Of a stretch of DNA of 64,000 nt, positions 1-9,513 are shown in pieces. The notes beneath the pieces were generated by a model. The model searched no databases, had not been told where the DNA came from, and saw nothing but the letters and a program-made list of their open reading frames with translations. How positions within the stretch are numbered: position 1 is the first letter of the stretch; each line of letters starts with the position of its first letter. Where the stretch lies: the IMG/VR virus record IMGVR_UViG_3300035698_012962, positions 1-64,000 of that record; one strand, written 5' to 3'. The DNA is from a virus. The position numbers and the translations under genes were made by a program.

Positions 1-336
1 GGTGGCAAGGGAAGGTAGGGTGGCTTCTAAAGTAGTGTCTGTATAAGTGGTAGTCGTGACAGTAACCGATGTTGATGTTGTCCCCTGCACCACTTGGAGG
101 ATTTTAAACTTCTCATTCAACACCTTACCCTGATCGGAGCCGAGTGGCTTGTCAGTGGCGGTTGAGGTTAAGTTGTTGACAATATCATCTTCTTGTACAT
201 AATATTGTACAGTTCCTGACGGTGCTTTACTCCATAACTTTCCTTGCCAACTACCATATACAGTGAAAGATGTATTATAGGATAATCCCGAAGGATCTTT
301 CTCATCGAAAAATAGTTTGTCGTATACCATATTCAT
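1..336 (-). CDS. Tail fibre-like protein, 5' end only
   Basis: The gene starts at ATG 336 (a second in-frame ATG lies at 330) and runs off the left edge, so only about 112 residues are seen. The peptide contains TDKPLGSDQGKVLNEKF, a phrase typical of phage tail fibres and collars. It then turns into a Thr-rich, beta-type sequence. A phage promoter motif lies 21 bp upstream at 358-367. There is no Shine-Dalgarno sequence. It is divergent from the plus-strand gene at 396. I infer a fibre or adhesin by motif and by position next to the adhesin cluster. Confidence 0.7.
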   Translation of the reverse strand, partial: MNMVYDKLFFDEKDPSGLSYNTSFTVYGSWQGKLWSKAPSGTVQYYVQEDDIVNNLTSTATDKPLGSDQGKVLNEKFKILQVVQGTTSTSVTVTTTTYTDTTLEATLPSLAT

Positions 337-357
337 TTTTTGTTATGTATATATATA

Positions 358-367
358 TATAAGTATA
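358..367 (-). promoter_or_regulatory. Phage promoter motif (TATACTTATA)
   Basis: The coding strand reads TATACTTATA, 21 bp upstream of the ATG at 336. The same decamer precedes many other minus-strand units in this window, which is the reason for calling it a promoter. Confidence 0.6.
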
Positions 368-395
368 TTAAATTATATTTTTAAAAAGAACTGTT

Positions 396-821
396 ATGAC
401 ATATAAAAAACATTTAACTGATTTTGCCACAACTGAATTAAGACGAATTGGATTTTTGGATATTCCAATTGGTGAAACTATTTTAACTTTATTAGAACAA
501 TCGTCTGATATATCCAATGATGATCCAAAAGTAATTAAACAAATATTTGCAATGTTATCCAAATTGATTGATAATGAAGTGTTATCACCTATAACTGAAA
601 GTGATTTTGTAGATGAAGGTAATGAAATAAAAAGATGTACTCGATATCCGTATTTATACCAATCAGAAGATGGAAAATATTATGATGATCGTGCAATTGG
701 ATTTCGGAAAAAGGATAGTAATACTAATGATATTATGTATATCTATCAAAGTGGTAATAGTTCCAAACAAGAAGTAGACTTACCATACATTCCTATTACT
801 AAAATAGAACTTATTGATTAA
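396..821 (+). CDS. Hypothetical protein, 141 aa
   Basis: I do not recognise this protein. It is acidic and lacks a signal peptide or membrane segment. The C-terminal half holds the phrase KRCTRYPYLYQSEDGKYYDD, rich in aromatic and charged residues, which looks like a compact beta domain. It is one of only four plus-strand genes here and is convergent with the adhesin gene at 818-1924, overlapping it by 4 bp at the 3' ends. It shares an AT-rich 59-bp intergenic region with the divergent fibre gene at 336. Start ATG at 396 with no clear ribosome-binding site. A fibre chaperone or a cargo gene would both fit the position; nothing in the sequence decides. Confidence 0.6.
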   Translation: MTYKKHLTDFATTELRRIGFLDIPIGETILTLLEQSSDISNDDPKVIKQIFAMLSKLIDNEVLSPITESDFVDEGNEIKRCTRYPYLYQSEDGKYYDDRAIGFRKKDSNTNDIMYIYQSGNSSKQEVDLPYIPITKIELID

Positions 822-1924
822 CCTATTCTATATCTAATAACTACTATACCACTTCCACCATCGCCACCTTCGTTTGTTGCATTGTAATGGGCTCCACCAC
901 CACCTCCACCACCTGTGTTGGCTCCACCATCCCCGCCTGGGGTATTCGTTTGGGAACTTCTCGTTCCACCACCTCCTGCACTACCTGAATTAAATCCACT
1001 TCCACCAATGGTAGTTCCTACGGCACCTCCACCTCCACCACCTTCTCCACCATTACCGCCTGGAGTTGTACTATAAGATGCACTACCACCTCCACCGCCC
1101 CACATATATGTTGTTCCTAATATACTACAAGGAATTCCATATCCACCGAATGGTTGATTATTTGCATCAGGCCCTCGTTCTCCTGCACCTCCACCACCTC
1201 CAGACCAATATTGAGATGGGCCAGCATCACCACCTCTAAATCCTTGACCTGGAGTAGATTTCCCACCTTTTCCTGTTCCGGTATCACTACTATACGCACT
1301 TACTCCACCACCCGATGACCCATTTGCTCCATAGTGTCCTGGGGTATACCCATAATATGAACTACCGCCTCTACCGCCACCGAACGCATTTAATCCAAAA
1401 ACCGAACTAGTGTTTCCACTCGTAGCAGGTATAGTAAATTGATGAGCTGATGGTTGTGGGCCAGCTCCATCACCTCTATATCCTCCACCACCTGCGGGTG
1501 CTCCCCAACCACCTGCTCCAACAAATACATCATACGTTTGTGATATTACAGTAGTGGTTCCTTGTAAAACACCTCCACCTCCACCGCCAGCTCCCATATC
1601 CATACCGGCACCTCCGCCACCACCGACGATTAAGTATTCTACTTCACCACCTCTTGTAACTTCAAAACTTCCAGTTCCTACAGTAGTGAATTTATGGATT
1701 CGATATCCGTCAACATTTGTGACAGTTCCACCTGTTGCGATTGGTGGTAGATATCCCATTGAGTACCATTTAGAATACTCACCATCATAATGTTCTATTA
1801 TGTCTAAAGTAGTATTATAACGTACCATTCCATTGGTTGGATTAGTAGGTCTTTCCAATGTTGATCCTAAAGGTAATTGTAGTGAACCTGAATCGTTAAT
1901 TCTTGTATTTTTTAATTTCGCCAT
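818..1924 (-). CDS. Glycine-rich tail adhesin, 368 aa
   Basis: Residues 1-60 are an N-terminal attachment module (MAKLKNTRINDSGSLQLP, then RYNTTL) shared with the next two genes. A short beta module ends in TTVGTGSFEVTRGGEVEYLIV. From there to the end the protein is dominated by GGGGG-type runs broken by short loops. Such glycine-rich domains form polyglycine-II bundles in phage adhesins such as the S16 gp38 type (family knowledge). Unlike its two neighbours it lacks a LamG-like end. The ATG directly follows the TAA of the upstream gene, and the strong ribosome-binding sequence GGAGGTACGGAG lies inside that gene's last codons. Probable receptor-binding protein at the tail tip. Confidence 0.75.
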   Translation of the reverse strand: MAKLKNTRINDSGSLQLPLGSTLERPTNPTNGMVRYNTTLDIIEHYDGEYSKWYSMGYLPPIATGGTVTNVDGYRIHKFTTVGTGSFEVTRGGEVEYLIVGGGGGAGMDMGAGGGGGGVLQGTTTVISQTYDVFVGAGGWGAPAGGGGYRGDGAGPQPSAHQFTIPATSGNTSSVFGLNAFGGGRGGSSYYGYTPGHYGANGSSGGGVSAYSSDTGTGKGGKSTPGQGFRGGDAGPSQYWSGGGGGAGERGPDANNQPFGGYGIPCSILGTTYMWGGGGGSASYSTTPGGNGGEGGGGGGAVGTTIGGSGFNSGSAGGGGTRSSQTNTPGGDGGANTGGGGGGGAHYNATNEGGDGGSGIVVIRYRIG

Positions 1925-3730
1925 TTATACTCCGTACCTCCATCTCGTCATATTAAAACTTTGTTGGACTTCTTCTTCAGCTAATGAAGTATCATAAAAC
2001 CTTAACAATGCAATATCCCCTTTGAAATATCCTGTTGATCCTGTATAACCTCTTCCTAATGAATCTGGTGAAAAATAGTTTCCAGTTGCGATCGTTGAAT
2101 CACCATTTGTTACTTCACGTATTCCATTAATATACATATCACCAACATTTGATTTATTAATGTACATAATATGGAACCATTGACCGGTATCAATTTCTGT
2201 AGTAGAATCTATACCTTTCCAACTACCGTTATATGTCAACCAACGGACTTTAGCTTGATGGACTAATAAATTTGAATATATATCCCCATTATCCCTACCT
2301 ACTAAACCAGGGCCTTCATAGAGGTTTGCAGTACCTTCTCTTTGTGTAGTTCGTACCCATAATTCAATAGCAAAATGAGTTGCACTTACCCCAGTCATAT
2401 CACGATATGAAGATGGCATTGCTAATTGTGCGTCATCTTGTGATACTAAATCTATATATTGACTCGTTCCATTAAAATTAAAATATCCACCATATTCATT
2501 ATGAAATGTAGGTGTATTAACAGATACCCCATCATTAGAAAATTCGGTAAGATCATTGAAACTCGTTCCACTACCTTTATATGATAATGGATCAGTTGCA
2601 TCTAAATTCAATACTAACCAATTAGATATTGGTAATATTGGTGTAATTGCATCTAATGATAAAATATCACGATCAGATGATATGGTTGGTTGTTTGTTTC
2701 TACGATATCGTATTATTACTATCCCACTTCCGCCTGCTCCTGATGAACCACCCTCACCACTATAATAACCACCTCCACCTCCTCCACCTCCTGTGTTCGG
2801 TTTAGCATCAGATGGTTTGTATGCTACTCCAGATGTACTGCGGAAGGCACCTCTACCTCCACCACCATGCCCACCATATGTATATTGATTTACATTATTA
2901 TATTGATGCCCCCCTCCTCCACCGGCGAAAAATGTATTAATACCTGATATATTAGAAGCAAACCCACTTCCACCGTTTGGTGGTGTACCTATCACATTTG
3001 TATCTCTACTTTTTCCATCCTTTCCTTTGGCACCTGCTCCGCCCCCTGCACCGCCGGCATATGCTGCGAGATTTGATCCATAATCCCCAGAACCACCTGA
3101 AAATCCTTGTACTGTTGTTCCACTTCCAGCTGATGTAGCAGTAGTTCCGGCACTTCCACCACCACACCCACCATCGGCTCCATCTACATACACAGATCCA
3201 TTGTAACCTCCACCACCGCCGCCACCAATGGAAGTTAAACTAAATACAGAACTATTGCTTCCAGAATACCCAACCCCCCCATTTGTTGCTTGAGCGGTCA
3301 TACTTGCGCCACCTGCCCCTACAATTACATCGTACGTCTGTGGTGTTACAGTGGTAAATCCGTGTAAAACACCACCACCACCACCACCACCTGCGAGTCG
3401 TAAACCACCAGCCCCACCTCCTGCTACAATTAAATATTCTACTTCACCACCTCTTGTAACTTCAAAACTTCCAGTTCCTACAGTAGTGAAATAATGTAAT
3501 CTATAAGGTATCCCACCAATATCAGCATCTACAATAATCCCACCACTTGCTTCTGTAAATGAATCAGTTATGTTTTTCCAAGAATCCCCATTGTAAAATT
3601 CAGTTTCTTCTAATGTAGTATTATATCGGATTGAACCTGTAAGTGGAGTTGGTGGTCGTTGTGCAGTAGTTCCTTGTGGAAGTTCTAATGAACCTGAATC
3701 TGTTATTGTTGTGTTTTTTAAGTTTGCCAT
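1925..3730 (-). CDS. Glycine-rich adhesin with LamG-like C-terminus, 601 aa
   Basis: Domain order: shared N-terminal module (residues 1-60), beta module with TTVGTGSFEVTRGGEVEYL, glycine-rich domain (about 95-340), and a C-terminal concanavalin/LamG-like fold (about 370-595). The last has FNFNGTSQYIDL, FAIELWVRT, WFHIMYI and a closing FKGDIALLRFYD, the usual LamG_3 landmarks. It ends in RWRYGV, whose codons double as the ribosome-binding site for the next gene. A 56-bp block is identical in DNA to the next gene downstream (3435-3490 versus 1635-1690). It probably binds a host surface glycan; the specificity cannot be read. Confidence 0.78.
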   Translation of the reverse strand: MANLKNTTITDSGSLELPQGTTAQRPPTPLTGSIRYNTTLEETEFYNGDSWKNITDSFTEASGGIIVDADIGGIPYRLHYFTTVGTGSFEVTRGGEVEYLIVAGGGAGGLRLAGGGGGGGVLHGFTTVTPQTYDVIVGAGGASMTAQATNGGVGYSGSNSSVFSLTSIGGGGGGGYNGSVYVDGADGGCGGGSAGTTATSAGSGTTVQGFSGGSGDYGSNLAAYAGGAGGGAGAKGKDGKSRDTNVIGTPPNGGSGFASNISGINTFFAGGGGGHQYNNVNQYTYGGHGGGGRGAFRSTSGVAYKPSDAKPNTGGGGGGGGYYSGEGGSSGAGGSGIVIIRYRRNKQPTISSDRDILSLDAITPILPISNWLVLNLDATDPLSYKGSGTSFNDLTEFSNDGVSVNTPTFHNEYGGYFNFNGTSQYIDLVSQDDAQLAMPSSYRDMTGVSATHFAIELWVRTTQREGTANLYEGPGLVGRDNGDIYSNLLVHQAKVRWLTYNGSWKGIDSTTEIDTGQWFHIMYINKSNVGDMYINGIREVTNGDSTIATGNYFSPDSLGRGYTGSTGYFKGDIALLRFYDTSLAEEEVQQSFNMTRWRYGV

Positions 3731-5497
3731 TTAAATTCCGTACCTCCATTTTGTAACATTATAATTTTGTAGTACTTCAGATGCTGTAAGTTCTCTATCA
3801 TATATACGTACCATAGATATTCTTCCATTAAAATATACTGCACTATTAACAACTCTAGCACCAATATAATCAAATTCTGAATTTCCTTTGTTATTATAAC
3901 TCTCTTTTGGTGTGTGATCTGTTGTAGATGCACTTATTGTAGTAGTTACGGTTGCACCGTTTTGATACCATTGATACGTACCATTTATAAAATCCATTGT
4001 GAATGTAAAATGAGAATATGTATTTAATGAATTGGAAATAGTTCCTGATATATACCTATCAGATGTTGGATCGGTTGGTGTCCACGTAAATCGTATTTCG
4101 GAATCTGTTATGAAATAGACACCTCCTGAACCTTGGCCCGATGTGGAAGTTGTACCCATTATATGTTGTTGTCCTGTTGCTTCCTTTCTTACTATAAAAT
4201 CATATGTAATTTCTTTGGGTTGTCTAAAAGGTGAATGTGAATGGTGGATTGATATACTTCCATTTGATCCATCAAAACGGAAATTAGTGAAATTGGAACG
4301 CGGGTGTCCTATGGTGAGACCACCACCAGCTGCAATTCCATTAATTGGATATAATCGGGAATCGGATACGGATGTTCCCGACCCCTTGTATGAATTTGGA
4401 TTTCCTGGATCAATTTCCATTATCAAATTATTAGTTGTAAGTTTATCAGTTGTTTCCAATTGTTCTCCATATAACTTATAACGAATAATTACTATTCCAC
4501 TACCACCATCACCACCCTCTCCACCAACGGGTGAACCGAATGCACCACCACCTCCACCTCCTGTACTTGGGGCTCCGTCTTCCCCATTACCACTATATCT
4601 ACCATTTATACCACCAAATCCTCCTCCACCATCACCTCCGGTTCCTAGACTACCAAAGTTAGAGGTATCATAAAGTCCACCAGACCCTCCACCTGCATAA
4701 TATGTTATGGGGTTTGATATCATAGAAAAAATTCCATTTCCACCATCACCGCTTTGACCCGAAGTTCCATTTCCTCCTTTAGAACCACCACCTCCACCTG
4801 CCCCTCCTGTGTTTGGTGTACCTTGTAACCCAGCCCCTCCATCATATCCTTGTCCTGTTGTTCCACTTCCACCGAGACCTGCTACGGGGCCACCTCCACC
4901 TGATCCACCTCCACCTGAACCTCCGTTACTTCCGGATTCAGCGTTTTGTGGTTTTCCGCCTCCTCCACCAATGGAAGTTAAACTAAATACAGAACTATTC
5001 TCACCGTTCTCACCATTAGCGGATGTAGAGTTTGTGTTCCCGATTCCACTTGAACCACCATCTCCTACAATTACTTCATATGACTGAGAGGTTACGGTAG
5101 TAGTTCCTTGTAAAACACCACCTGCTCCACCACCACCTGCTCCACCACAAGTATTACAATTCCCGCCTCCTTGTCCACCACCAGCTACAATTAAATATTC
5201 TACTGTCCCTCCTCTAGTTACGTCAAAACTTCCCGTACCTACAGTAGTGAAATAATGTACTCTATACCTTTCTCCATTTTGGGTTATATCAAGTGTGTGA
5301 TTACTACCCGTGGCGATTACGCCAGCTGTTGATAAATCTGTCCAATCGGTAACCGTAGAATCATAATATTCCATTCTCTTTAATGAAGTATTATATCTCA
5401 TTTGGGCACTTGATGATACGGGTCGTTCTGCTGTAGAACCTGTAGGGAATAGTAGGTAACCTGTATCGTTTATTTCTGAATTCTTTAGATCGGCCAT
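3731..5497 (-). CDS. Glycine-rich adhesin with LamG-like C-terminus, 588 aa
   Basis: This is a paralogue of the 1925-3730 product with the same order: attachment module, TTVGTGSFDVTRGGTVEYLIV beta module, glycine-rich domain (about 105-345) and a LamG-like domain ending FNGRISMVRIYDRELT. It ends RYGI. A CNTCGG motif near the start of the glycine-rich part is not present in the paralogues. The LamG parts of the two genes have diverged much more than the N-terminal parts, as expected of a specificity domain. Its ATG follows the stop of the long fibre gene by one base, without a clear Shine-Dalgarno sequence. Likely a tail-tip adhesin. Confidence 0.78.
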   Translation of the reverse strand: MADLKNSEINDTGYLLFPTGSTAERPVSSSAQMRYNTSLKRMEYYDSTVTDWTDLSTAGVIATGSNHTLDITQNGERYRVHYFTTVGTGSFDVTRGGTVEYLIVAGGGQGGGNCNTCGGAGGGGAGGVLQGTTTVTSQSYEVIVGDGGSSGIGNTNSTSANGENGENSSVFSLTSIGGGGGKPQNAESGSNGGSGGGGSGGGGPVAGLGGSGTTGQGYDGGAGLQGTPNTGGAGGGGGSKGGNGTSGQSGDGGNGIFSMISNPITYYAGGGSGGLYDTSNFGSLGTGGDGGGGFGGINGRYSGNGEDGAPSTGGGGGGAFGSPVGGEGGDGGSGIVIIRYKLYGEQLETTDKLTTNNLIMEIDPGNPNSYKGSGTSVSDSRLYPINGIAAGGGLTIGHPRSNFTNFRFDGSNGSISIHHSHSPFRQPKEITYDFIVRKEATGQQHIMGTTSTSGQGSGGVYFITDSEIRFTWTPTDPTSDRYISGTISNSLNTYSHFTFTMDFINGTYQWYQNGATVTTTISASTTDHTPKESYNNKGNSEFDYIGARVVNSAVYFNGRISMVRIYDRELTASEVLQNYNVTKWRYGI

Positions 5498-5498
5498 T

Positions 5499-8400
5499 TT
5501 ACTTATTTTTTAATTCAGTTATCTCATCATTTAATGTTTTGATGGATTCAATTAAATATGCAATTAATTTAGTATATTTCAAACCTACCACACTACCATC
5601 TTCATTTTTAGTAACTAAATCAGGTAGGATTTCATTTACTGATTCTGCTATTAATCCTGCTTCGTTTATTTTAGTATCCTTACGGGTATAAGTAACCCCT
5701 GATAGTTTTGTTATCGTATTTAATGCATCAAATATTGGATTGATATTTTCTTTCACTAATATAGTAGATGTTTCTACAATTTCGTCAGCCGTTAATGTGC
5801 CATTTACAGTTAAATTACCTGTTATTGTATCTCCAGTTTTTGATACATACGTATCAGTTTCATCATATAAATTACCTTCTTGTACCCAACCATCAGTCGT
5901 TGGATTATATGTCACTGCCTGTTGGACACCTACTATCACATCTCGATCTTTTCCATTTATAAACTGTGAACCACTTGTTTCAACAAAAACTGTGTTTGCT
6001 GAATAATCGTTTTTGTAAATTAAAATAGAACGTTGATCTTCAGTACCTACAATAGTTGTCAAATCAGGCAAATTTACAGAAACAGAGCCCGAAATAGAAT
6101 TTACTATAACAATGGTTTGATTTGTTATCGTATACGGTGAATCTGTGTCATCTATTTGTACAGTAATAGGGGCGGAAAAACTTGCAACTCCTGTTAACTG
6201 TGAACCATCTCCGTAATATACTGAACCTGATATGGTTCCGTTTACAGCAAGATTATCATTAAATGTTTTAAGTCCACTTATCGTTTGAGCACCTGTTGTT
6301 CTCACTACTGAAGAATCTACTGCTAATCCAGATGCTTCTTGTGTTAATCCATCCCCACCTGCTACAGAAAAAGTAGTACCTGATAAGGATATTCCATTTC
6401 CTGCAGAATATGTTGTATTCGTAAATGATGAATTAATTGTAACAATTCCACCTGCACCATAAGATGTAGTTACATTAGTCCCACCTACAATATCTAACGT
6501 GCCCCCACTTGTAACAGTTGTCCGTTGTGTACCTTCAGTTTTTAAATTCCATGAACTATAATTATCAGCAGATGTTGCTATCCCATCTAATTTAGTCTTA
6601 TCAGATGAAGTCATTACTCCTGCCAAAGTCGTACTTACGGCGGATAGTGTTGCATTAGTTCCAGTTGAAGATGTGATTGGTACAGTTGTAGTTGTACGAG
6701 TACCTTCTGCTATATTTGTACCTGGAACTGAAATTGTTCTATCGGTAGTAAGGTTACCACCACCTGTAGCAATACCCGATGCGGAAATACTACGATCTGC
6801 TCTAACTGCATGAGAAGTGGTTGTTCCAGCTGTAGATAAAACAACGGCGGATGAAAATGTCTTTGTTCCAGCCCATGTCTGTGAACCTGTCGTTACTACC
6901 CCTGAAATCGTTCCACTTGCAGTTGGAATTATTGCATTCGTACCTGTTGATGAATTTATTTGTGGGCCTGATGTCGTTCCGTTTGTCCACGATAAATCAG
7001 TTCCAACATTTACATCAGCTCCTGCTTCAATACCATCAAGTTTTGTTTTAGCAGATGAACCATTCCACCAAGAAGCTACAGATTGAAATACTCTAAGAGC
7101 TGTCCAAGCTCTTCTAGTCGTAGCAGTACCTGTTTCAGCTTCTACCTGTGTAACTGTATCAGCCGTCCACTCTCTAGAATCTGATAATCTAGAATCATTA
7201 CCTTGTGTAACAGTACCTGAAGTGGTACCAAAATTCTTGTTGAAACCGGTGTTCTTTGAAAATGAAGGTTCTGCTCCAATATCCGTTGTAGTATATGTAA
7301 TGCTTGTATTAGTTCCTGTTGAAGATGTAATTGTTCTCGTTCCACCTGTTCCACTTGAACCTAAATTAGTTGCAACATTGACATCAGCTCCAGCCTCAAT
7401 TCCATCTAATTTAGATTTATCAGTATGTGACATAAAACCTGCCACAGTAGTAGTTACAACAGGCACAGTAACATTATTCCCTGTTGAAGATGTGATTGAC
7501 CTACTATTTGTTGAAACTACAGCAGTTCCTAAATTTGTTCCTACATTAACATCAGCCCCTGCTTCAATACCATCCAATTTAGTCTTATCAGATGTAGATA
7601 ACCAACCTGCTAAAGTATTCGTTGCTACAGGTATCGTTACATTTGTACCTGTAGAAGAAGTGATTGTTCGTGTATCCCCTGTTCCCGTAACTCCGATGTT
7701 TGTTGCAGGAACACTTACTGTGAATGTTGAGTTGGAAGTTTGGTTTGATGAAAATGTCTGATCTCCTGTTGCAATTCCACTTGTAGCTAATGTAAGTGTT
7801 CCATTACCAAGAACTACTCCTGCTGATTTTATAAGTTTCCCTGAAGTTCCATCGAATAACGCAACATGTTCGTTTACTACAGAACTTGGGCCGATAACAG
7901 CTCCATCAATATTTGCTTGGAATACATGCCAATCGGAATCTACGTTACCCGTTCCTGAACGTGATACAACGGATATATACATATCTCCAATTTCTGCTAC
8001 TTTTCCTGCATATGTACCAGCTGTAATAACCTTTACAGTCCAACCAATATTATGTGTAGTTGGAAGTGAAGTATACGTTCCACCCGTACCTAACGATCCT
8101 TTATATATCATTGCATCATTAGAAGCAAGTAAAGAATCTACATATGCTTTTACTGCATCTGCTCTTACCAAATGAGTTGATGCACCTGATAGTGAAGTTT
8201 CTACTCCATATCCATCGTTTAGTTGGTCGCCAGTTATACCATTCCACGTCGGAACATATCCACTTGTAGATGATGAAAGTTTCCTAACCTGTGTGTGATC
8301 TGTTACATTACCAAGACCAACATCTGTTTTAGTTGTAGCTTGTGCTCTTAAATTTAAATAGGTTCCTGAATTATCAAATACATCACCAACATTAACTTGA

Positions 8401-9419
8401 GCACCTGCCTCAATTCCATCTAATTTATTCTTTAACGTAGTTGTAAATTGTTCGTCGGTAAGTGAAAAGGTAGTTCCTGTTAAGGTTATTCCTGTTCCAG
8501 CTGAATAAGTAGTGTTAGTAAATGATGAATTAATGGTTACTACCCCACCTGCCCCATAAGATGTAGTTACATTCGTTCCGCCTACGATATCTAAAATTCC
8601 TGCACTACCAATAGTAGTACGTTGTACTCCCTCTGTTCTTAAATTCCATGAACTATAATTATCTGCAGATGTTGCTATCCCATTTAATTTAGTTTTATCG
8701 GTGTGAGCCATAAAACCTGCCACAGTAGTTGTAGCCGTTGGAACTGTTATATTCGTTCCTGTTGAAGATGTGATAGCTCTACTGTTAGTAGATACAATAG
8801 ATGTTCCTAAATTCGTTGCAACATTAACTTGAGCCCCACTTTCTATTCCATCAAGTTTAGATTTATCACTTGCAATCATCGCACCTGCCAAAGTAGTACT
8901 TACGGCAGATAATGTAGCATTAGTCCCTGTAGATGAATTAAGTGGTACTGTAGTTGAAGTTCGTGTACCTTCTGATAAGTTTGTCCCAGGTACGTTTACT
9001 GTGAATGTAGAATTAGAACCTTGATTAGCTGTCCATGCGTCCGAACCTGTTGCAATTCCCGATGTGGCAAGTGTAAGTGTATTATTATTAACTCCTATAT
9101 CCGAAAGAGTCCACGTGTAAGTAGTAGAACCATCGACCGAACGAGTAGTTCCACCAATAGTAACGTTTCTTGCAGTACCCCAATTTCCAATTTGGTTGTT
9201 TAAGGTTGAAAAATCCCGTTGATTAATATTACCGACACCATCAACTACTAATACATTAGTTTCGGTTGATCCCGTTGGTGTGGTAGGTAACTTTAGAGTA
9301 GAACCTGTTGGCGAGTCTGTAATAGAAAGGAGTTGTCCGGTTGCTCCCTGTATATCCACAATCACCGAGCCTGAACCCTCTACTAATAAACCCTTCCTTA
9401 CCTTAAATGCATTATTCAT
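5499..9419 (-). CDS. Long tail fibre with C-terminal Peptidase_S74 chaperone, about 1306 aa
   Basis: The body is a string of beta repeats marked by seven KLDGI/KLNGI units (KLDGIEAGAQVNV or KLDGIATSADNYSSWN) separated by SSTGTN-rich stretches. The last 85 residues match the Peptidase_S74 intramolecular chaperone: KENINPIFDAL, YTRKD, EAGLIAESVNEILPDLV, GLKYTKLIAYLIESIK and a closing coiled coil. The usual catalytic Ser-Asp start of that domain reads STILVKENI here, so Ser is kept and Asp is replaced by Thr. I chose ATG 9419 (MNNAFKVRKG, with AGGA upstream); a TTG at 9446 in the same frame would add nine residues and lies closer to the promoter-like motif. Trimeric side or long fibre. Confidence 0.82.
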   Translation of the reverse strand: MNNAFKVRKGLLVEGSGSVIVDIQGATGQLLSITDSPTGSTLKLPTTPTGSTETNVLVVDGVGNINQRDFSTLNNQIGNWGTARNVTIGGTTRSVDGSTTYTWTLSDIGVNNNTLTLATSGIATGSDAWTANQGSNSTFTVNVPGTNLSEGTRTSTTVPLNSSTGTNATLSAVSTTLAGAMIASDKSKLDGIESGAQVNVATNLGTSIVSTNSRAITSSTGTNITVPTATTTVAGFMAHTDKTKLNGIATSADNYSSWNLRTEGVQRTTIGSAGILDIVGGTNVTTSYGAGGVVTINSSFTNTTYSAGTGITLTGTTFSLTDEQFTTTLKNKLDGIEAGAQVNVGDVFDNSGTYLNLRAQATTKTDVGLGNVTDHTQVRKLSSSTSGYVPTWNGITGDQLNDGYGVETSLSGASTHLVRADAVKAYVDSLLASNDAMIYKGSLGTGGTYTSLPTTHNIGWTVKVITAGTYAGKVAEIGDMYISVVSRSGTGNVDSDWHVFQANIDGAVIGPSSVVNEHVALFDGTSGKLIKSAGVVLGNGTLTLATSGIATGDQTFSSNQTSNSTFTVSVPATNIGVTGTGDTRTITSSTGTNVTIPVATNTLAGWLSTSDKTKLDGIEAGADVNVGTNLGTAVVSTNSRSITSSTGNNVTVPVVTTTVAGFMSHTDKSKLDGIEAGADVNVATNLGSSGTGGTRTITSSTGTNTSITYTTTDIGAEPSFSKNTGFNKNFGTTSGTVTQGNDSRLSDSREWTADTVTQVEAETGTATTRRAWTALRVFQSVASWWNGSSAKTKLDGIEAGADVNVGTDLSWTNGTTSGPQINSSTGTNAIIPTASGTISGVVTTGSQTWAGTKTFSSAVVLSTAGTTTSHAVRADRSISASGIATGGGNLTTDRTISVPGTNIAEGTRTTTTVPITSSTGTNATLSAVSTTLAGVMTSSDKTKLDGIATSADNYSSWNLKTEGTQRTTVTSGGTLDIVGGTNVTTSYGAGGIVTINSSFTNTTYSAGNGISLSGTTFSVAGGDGLTQEASGLAVDSSVVRTTGAQTISGLKTFNDNLAVNGTISGSVYYGDGSQLTGVASFSAPITVQIDDTDSPYTITNQTIVIVNSISGSVSVNLPDLTTIVGTEDQRSILIYKNDYSANTVFVETSGSQFINGKDRDVIVGVQQAVTYNPTTDGWVQEGNLYDETDTYVSKTGDTITGNLTVNGTLTADEIVETSTILVKENINPIFDALNTITKLSGVTYTRKDTKINEAGLIAESVNEILPDLVTKNEDGSVVGLKYTKLIAYLIESIKTLNDEITELKNK

Positions 9420-9464
9420 ATATCCTATTCTTTTTTCATTGTCCAAAAGAAATCTGGTACTTTA

Positions 9465-9474
9465 TATAAATACT
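9465..9474 (-). promoter_or_regulatory. Promoter-like motif, variant (AGTATTTATA)
   Basis: The coding strand reads AGTATTTATA, a variant of the TATACTTATA motif that is also found before the 2230-residue tail gene (57346-57355). It lies in the 94-bp gap before the long fibre gene. Confidence 0.4.
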
Positions 9475-9513
9475 ATTTTATTATTTTTTCAATGATTATT
9501 ATTAATATTTATT

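Noticed and set aside
1554-1790. Proline-rich open frame on the plus strand, and similar ones near 4809-5087
   Set aside because: They are the antisense of glycine-rich adhesin codons (GGN read as CCN) and have no start context; not genes.
9420-9446. TTG start adding nine residues to the long fibre
   Set aside because: The ATG at 9419 has an AGGA site and gives MNNAFKVRKG, the typical fibre opening; kept only as an alternative.
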